From NCBI GenBank assembly GCA_017618275.1, contig JAFZUS010000154.1, positions 1-37,132 on the forward strand: a DNA stretch of 37,132 nt, given 5' to 3'. The notes under the pieces are model-generated. The model ran no database searches. It had not been told where the DNA came from and saw only the letters and a list, made by a program, of their open reading frames with translations. The position numbers were made by a program, and so were the translations under genes. The DNA is from Prevotella sp. Its GTDB lineage: Bacteria; Bacteroidota; Bacteroidia; Bacteroidales; Bacteroidaceae. Position 1 is the stretch's first letter, and each line of letters starts with the position of its first letter. Positions 34,439 through 37,132 of this stretch are shown piece after piece.

Positions 34439-36049
34439 ATGACACAAAAGATCATTATTTTGGATTTCGGTTCACAGACCACGCAGTTGATTGGCCGCAG
34501 GGTGCGTGAACTGGATACATTCTGCGAGATTTTGCCCTACAACAAGTTCCCGAAGGACGACCCCTCGGTAATTGGCGTAATCCTGAGCGGTTCGCCGTAC
34601 TCGGTTCACGACCCTGAGGCGTTTAAAGTTGATCTGTCGCAGTTCGTGGGCAAGATCCCCGTCTTGGGTATTTGTTATGGGGCGCAGTTTATCTCACATA
34701 CCCTTGGCGGAAAGGTGGAGAAGGCCGACAGCCGTGAGTACGGACGGGCCAACCTTGAGGCCATCAATCTGTATAACCCGCTTTTTAAAGGCTTCGATAG
34801 AGGCTCTCAGGTGTGGATGTCCCATGGAGATACCATTACTGCCATCCCCGAAGATTTTGAGGTCATCGGTTCGACCCACGATGTCAGGAATGCCGCTTTC
34901 GCTTCTACGAAACAGCCCATTTGGGCCGTACAGTTCCACCCCGAGGTGTTCCATTCGCTTCAAGGTTCCCTGCTGCTGAAGAACTTTGTGGTTGACATCT
35001 GCGGCTCTCGTCAGGAGTGGAGTGCAGCCTCATTTGTCGATACCACGGTGGCAGAGTTGAAACAACAGTTAGGACAGGATCGCGTGATTCTTGGTCTTTC
35101 CGGCGGTGTCGATTCTTCTGTGGCTGCCGTGCTGCTGAACCGAGCCATCGGCGACCGTCTTACCTGTATCTTCGTCGATCACGGCATGCTCCGCAAGAAC
35201 GAGTTCCGTCAGGTGATGGACGACTACAAAGTGCTGGGTCTGAACGTGATAGGTGTCGATGCGAGTGAGAAGTTCTTTGCCGATCTCGCTGGTGTCGTGG
35301 AGCCTGAGCAGAAGCGAAAGATCATTGGTCGTGACTTCATCGAGGTGTTCAATGCCGAGGCGAAGAAGATTACCGATGCCAAGTGGCTGGCGCAGGGCAC
35401 CATTTATCCTGACCGTATCGAGTCGCTGAACATCACGGGCAAGGTCATAAAGAGCCACCACAATGTGGGTGGACTGCCGAAGGAGATGAACCTCCAACTC
35501 TGTGAGCCGCTGAAATGGCTGTTCAAGGACGAGGTGCGTCGCGTGGGTCGTCAACTCGGTATGCCTGAGCATCTCATCACCCGTCATCCTTTCCCTGGAC
35601 CTGGCCTTGCCGTCCGTATCTTGGGTGACATCACCCCTGAGAAGGTGCGAATCCTTCAGGATGCCGATGATATATATATAAGAGGTTTGCGCGAGTACAA
35701 GGTGAAACTTTCTGGCGAAGAGGCTCGCAAGGTCCTGGCTGCCGGTGTGCCTGCCGACATGAAGGACGGAACCATCGAAGTGTCGCTCTACGACCAGATC
35801 TGGCAGGCTGGTGTCATCCTTCTGAGTACCGTTCGTAGTGTCGGCGTGATGGGCGATGAGCGAACCTATGAGAATCCCGTTGCCCTGCGTGCCGTCACCT
35901 CCTCTGACGCGATGACAGCCGACTGGGCTCATCTGCCTTACGACTTTCTGGCGAAGGTTTCTAATGAAATAATAAATAAGGTACGTGGGGTGAATCGTGT
36001 CTGCTACGATATCTCTTCAAAGCCCCCTTCGACGATTGAGTGGGAGTGA
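34439..36049 (+). CDS. guaA: GMP synthase, glutamine-hydrolysing
   Basis: 536 residues, slightly longer than the E. coli enzyme. It converts XMP, ATP and glutamine to GMP. The glutaminase domain has the triad C79 (LGICYGAQF) and H167/E169 (AVQFHPEV). The ATP-pyrophosphatase domain starts with the P-loop SGGVDSS (221-227). The C-terminal dimerisation domain includes [17 protein letters not shown] and ends in the conserved [11 protein letters not shown]. It is co-transcribed with the nucleotidyltransferase and followed by a shared terminator. Confidence 0.97.
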   Translation: MTQKIIILDFGSQTTQLIGRRVRELDTFCEILPYNKFPKDDPSVIGVILSGSPYSVHDPEAFKVDLSQFVGKIPVLGICYGAQFISHTLGGKVEKADSREYGRANLEAINLYNPLFKGFDRGSQVWMSHGDTITAIPEDFEVIGSTHDVRNAAFASTKQPIWAVQFHPEVFHSLQGSLLLKNFVVDICGSRQEWSAASFVDTTVAELKQQLGQDRVILGLSGGVDSSVAAVLLNRAIGDRLTCIFVDHGMLRKNEFRQVMDDYKVLGLNVIGVDASEKFFADLAGVVEPEQKRKIIGRDFIEVFNAEAKKITDAKWLAQGTIYPDRIESLNITGKVIKSHHNVGGLPKEMNLQLCEPLKWLFKDEVRRVGRQLGMPEHLITRHPFPGPGLAVRILGDITPEKVRILQDADDIYIRGLREYKVKLSGEEARKVLAAGVPADMKDGTIEVSLYDQIWQAGVILLSTVRSVGVMGDERTYENPVALRAVTSSDAMTADWAHLPYDFLAKVSNEIINKVRGVNRVCYDISSKPPSTIEWE

Positions 36050-36051
36050 AG

Positions 36052-36081
36052 AAAAAGTCTCGCCAATCGGCGAGACTTTTT
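36052..36081. terminator. Bidirectional terminator between guaA and mscL
   Basis: A perfect 13-base stem, AAAAAGTCTCGCC (36052-36064), loop AATC, GGCGAGACTTTTT (36069-36081). It lies 2 bases after the guaA stop and 6 bases beyond the mscL stop, so it serves both converging genes. Confidence 0.93.
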
Positions 36082-36087
36082 GTTTTC

Positions 36088-36507
36088 TTACTGTTTCTTC
36101 AGCAAGTCGCGGATCTCAGTGAGGAGTTCCTCCTGGGTGGGACCCTTAGGAGCCTCAGGCTCTGCGGGCTTCTCTTTCTTCAGTTTGTTCATGCCCTTGA
36201 TCATCAGGAAGATACAGAAGGCGATGATGATGAAATCGATGATGTTCTGGATGAACTGGCCGTAGGCTAAAACGGCAGCGCCGGCCTCTTGGGCTTCTGC
36301 CAGTGTCTTGTACTCGCCATCACCGAGGTTGACGAAAAGGTCAGTGAAACTGACACCGCCAGTGACCTTGCCAATTAATGGCATGAGAACGTCGCTAACG
36401 AGTGAACTGACAATTTTACCGAATGCACCACCGATGATCACACCGACAGCCATGTCCATTACGTTGCCCTTCATGGCAAACTCCTTGAATTCACTAATAA
36501 ATCCCAT
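36088..36507 (-). CDS. mscL: Large-conductance mechanosensitive channel MscL
   Basis: 139 residues, the usual size. The homopentameric inner-membrane channel opens under high tension to release osmolytes. It has the N-terminal amphipathic helix ([20 protein letters not shown]), the first membrane helix with [22 protein letters not shown], a periplasmic loop ([19 protein letters not shown]), the second helix ([19 protein letters not shown]) and the charged C-terminal bundle ending [12 protein letters not shown]. It converges with guaA and diverges from gap. Confidence 0.96.
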   Translation of the reverse strand: MGFISEFKEFAMKGNVMDMAVGVIIGGAFGKIVSSLVSDVLMPLIGKVTGGVSFTDLFVNLGDGEYKTLAEAQEAGAAVLAYGQFIQNIIDFIIIAFCIFLMIKGMNKLKKEKPAEPEAPKGPTQEELLTEIRDLLKKQ

Positions 36508-36573
36508 AGTCCTAAATGTTTAATGTTTAACGGATATTTTTAATATAAGATTTGTCATCTTGGTTTTACAATC

Positions 36574-36590
36574 ATCAGCATTTTGCTGAT
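36574..36590. repeat. Inverted repeat in the mscL-gap divergent region
   Basis: ATCAGCA (36574-36580) and TGCTGAT (36584-36590) form a perfect 7-base inverted repeat with a 3-base loop. It sits between the divergent mscL and gap genes, about 67 bases upstream of mscL. It may be a regulator site or a hairpin; no T run suited to termination follows. Confidence 0.5.
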
Positions 36591-36672
36591 ATTTATAGTC
36601 TTTTCACTTTTTACTTTTCACTTTTTAGTTCTTTTTAGAAAGAAATTCAGTGCAAATATAAGAATTATTTTG

Positions 36673-36680
36673 TAATTTTG
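36673..36680 (+). promoter_or_regulatory. -7 element of gap
   Basis: TAATTTTG matches TAnnTTTG and lies 81 bases before the gap ATG. The -33 region is weak (no TTTG at 19-21 bases). The leader of about 77 bases is AT-rich, as is common for highly expressed Bacteroidetes genes. Confidence 0.65.
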
Positions 36681-36761
36681 CATCCGAAATCAGAAAAAAG
36701 TTTCAAATAGACGCAAAAAAGTTAGTAATTTAGGTATAAACCCATTTAATTTTTAAGTAAA

Positions 36762-37132
36762 ATGACAAAAGTTGCAATTAACGGTTTTGGCCGTATTGGT
36801 CGCCTCGCTTTCCGTCAGATGTTCGAGGCTGAAGGTTATGAAGTAGTCGCTATTAACGACTTGACAAGTCCAAAGATGCTTGCTCATCTGCTGAAGTATG
36901 ACACTGCTCAGGGTGGTTTCTGTGGCAAGTTCGGTGAAAACAAGCACACTGTTGAGGCTGGTGAGGACTTCATCGTTGTTGATGGCAAGAAGATCACCAT
37001 CTATGCTATTCCTAACGCTGCTGAACTGCCTTGGGGCAAGTTGGACGTAGACGTTGTTCTGGAGTGCACAGGTTTCTATACTTCTAAGGAGAAGGCTTCT
37101 GCTCACCTGACCGCTGGTGCCAAGAAGGTTGT
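36762..37132 (+). CDS. gap: Glyceraldehyde-3-phosphate dehydrogenase, 5' part (cut by window end)
   Basis: An open frame from the ATG at 36762 to the window end covers 123 complete codons. It starts [21 protein letters not shown], the NAD-binding Rossmann motif GFGRIGR, and continues with [20 protein letters not shown], then [19 protein letters not shown] and GAKKV. These are the standard first 123 residues of GAPDH. The enzyme oxidises glyceraldehyde-3-phosphate to 1,3-bisphosphoglycerate in glycolysis. The catalytic Cys motif lies beyond the window. Confidence 0.96.
   Translation, partial: MTKVAINGFGRIGRLAFRQMFEAEGYEVVAINDLTSPKMLAHLLKYDTAQGGFCGKFGENKHTVEAGEDFIVVDGKKITIYAIPNAAELPWGKLDVDVVLECTGFYTSKEKASAHLTAGAKKV

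Noticed and set aside
35069-35932. 287-codon minus-strand frame inside guaA
   Set aside because: Antisense shadow of a clear GMP synthase; no promoter box or domain.

Overview
The window reads as chromosomal DNA from a member of the Bacteroidales, most likely Prevotella or a close relative. The evidence is: promoters of the Bacteroidetes type (TTTG, 19-21 bases, TAnnTTTG) in front of at least five transcripts, with the TAnnTTTG box alone in front of several more; starts without clear Shine-Dalgarno sequences; a type V (FimA/Mfa-type) fimbrial operon; C-terminal sorting-type tails on very large secreted proteins; and Bacteroidales-style core genes. No transposase, integrase, CRISPR array or phage gene was seen.

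Layout. (1) 24-5001, minus strand: tRNA-Phe with its own promoter, then a tightly packed operon transcribed sppA > lpxK > punA > thiL, in which lpxK and punA overlap by 116 bases. (2) 5120-5617: a divergent lipoprotein of the thioredoxin/TlpA type. (3) 5802-21985: a seven-gene fimbrial operon. It encodes a DUF3575 protein, a DUF3868/OmpA-like/TPR protein, an Mfa1-type major subunit, an Mfa2/FimB-type anchor, two further fimbrillin-like lipoproteins and a giant 2462-residue secreted protein with repeated N-terminal modules and a sorting-type C-terminus. (4) 21986-22306: a gene-free stretch rich in inverted repeats. (5) 22307-24237: groES-groEL with an intrinsic terminator. (6) 24335-25906: an AmgK-like sugar kinase fused to a RapZ C-terminal domain. 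(7) 26123-33540: a surface-protein island with a multidomain CotH kinase protein, a DUF4353/Cthe_2159-like beta-helix protein ending in dockerin-like repeats, and a small cohesin-like/dockerin-like secreted protein. (8) 33674-36049: a MurU-like sugar-1-phosphate nucleotidyltransferase and guaA. (9) 36088-36507, minus: mscL. (10) 36762 to the window end: the start of gap (glyceraldehyde-3-phosphate dehydrogenase).

How the parts work together. The fimbrial genes look like one assembly line: lipoprotein subunits are exported, trimmed at a conserved Thr-Arg site and polymerised on an anchor, with the giant protein as a plausible tip or accessory adhesin. The AmgK-like/RapZ fusion and the MurU-like enzyme would together recycle MurNAc to UDP-MurNAc. 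Here they are separated by the CotH/DUF4353/dockerin island, which may have been inserted between them. That island is the best candidate for a poorly described system: an extracellular kinase-type protein encoded beside two secreted proteins that carry calcium-loop repeats.
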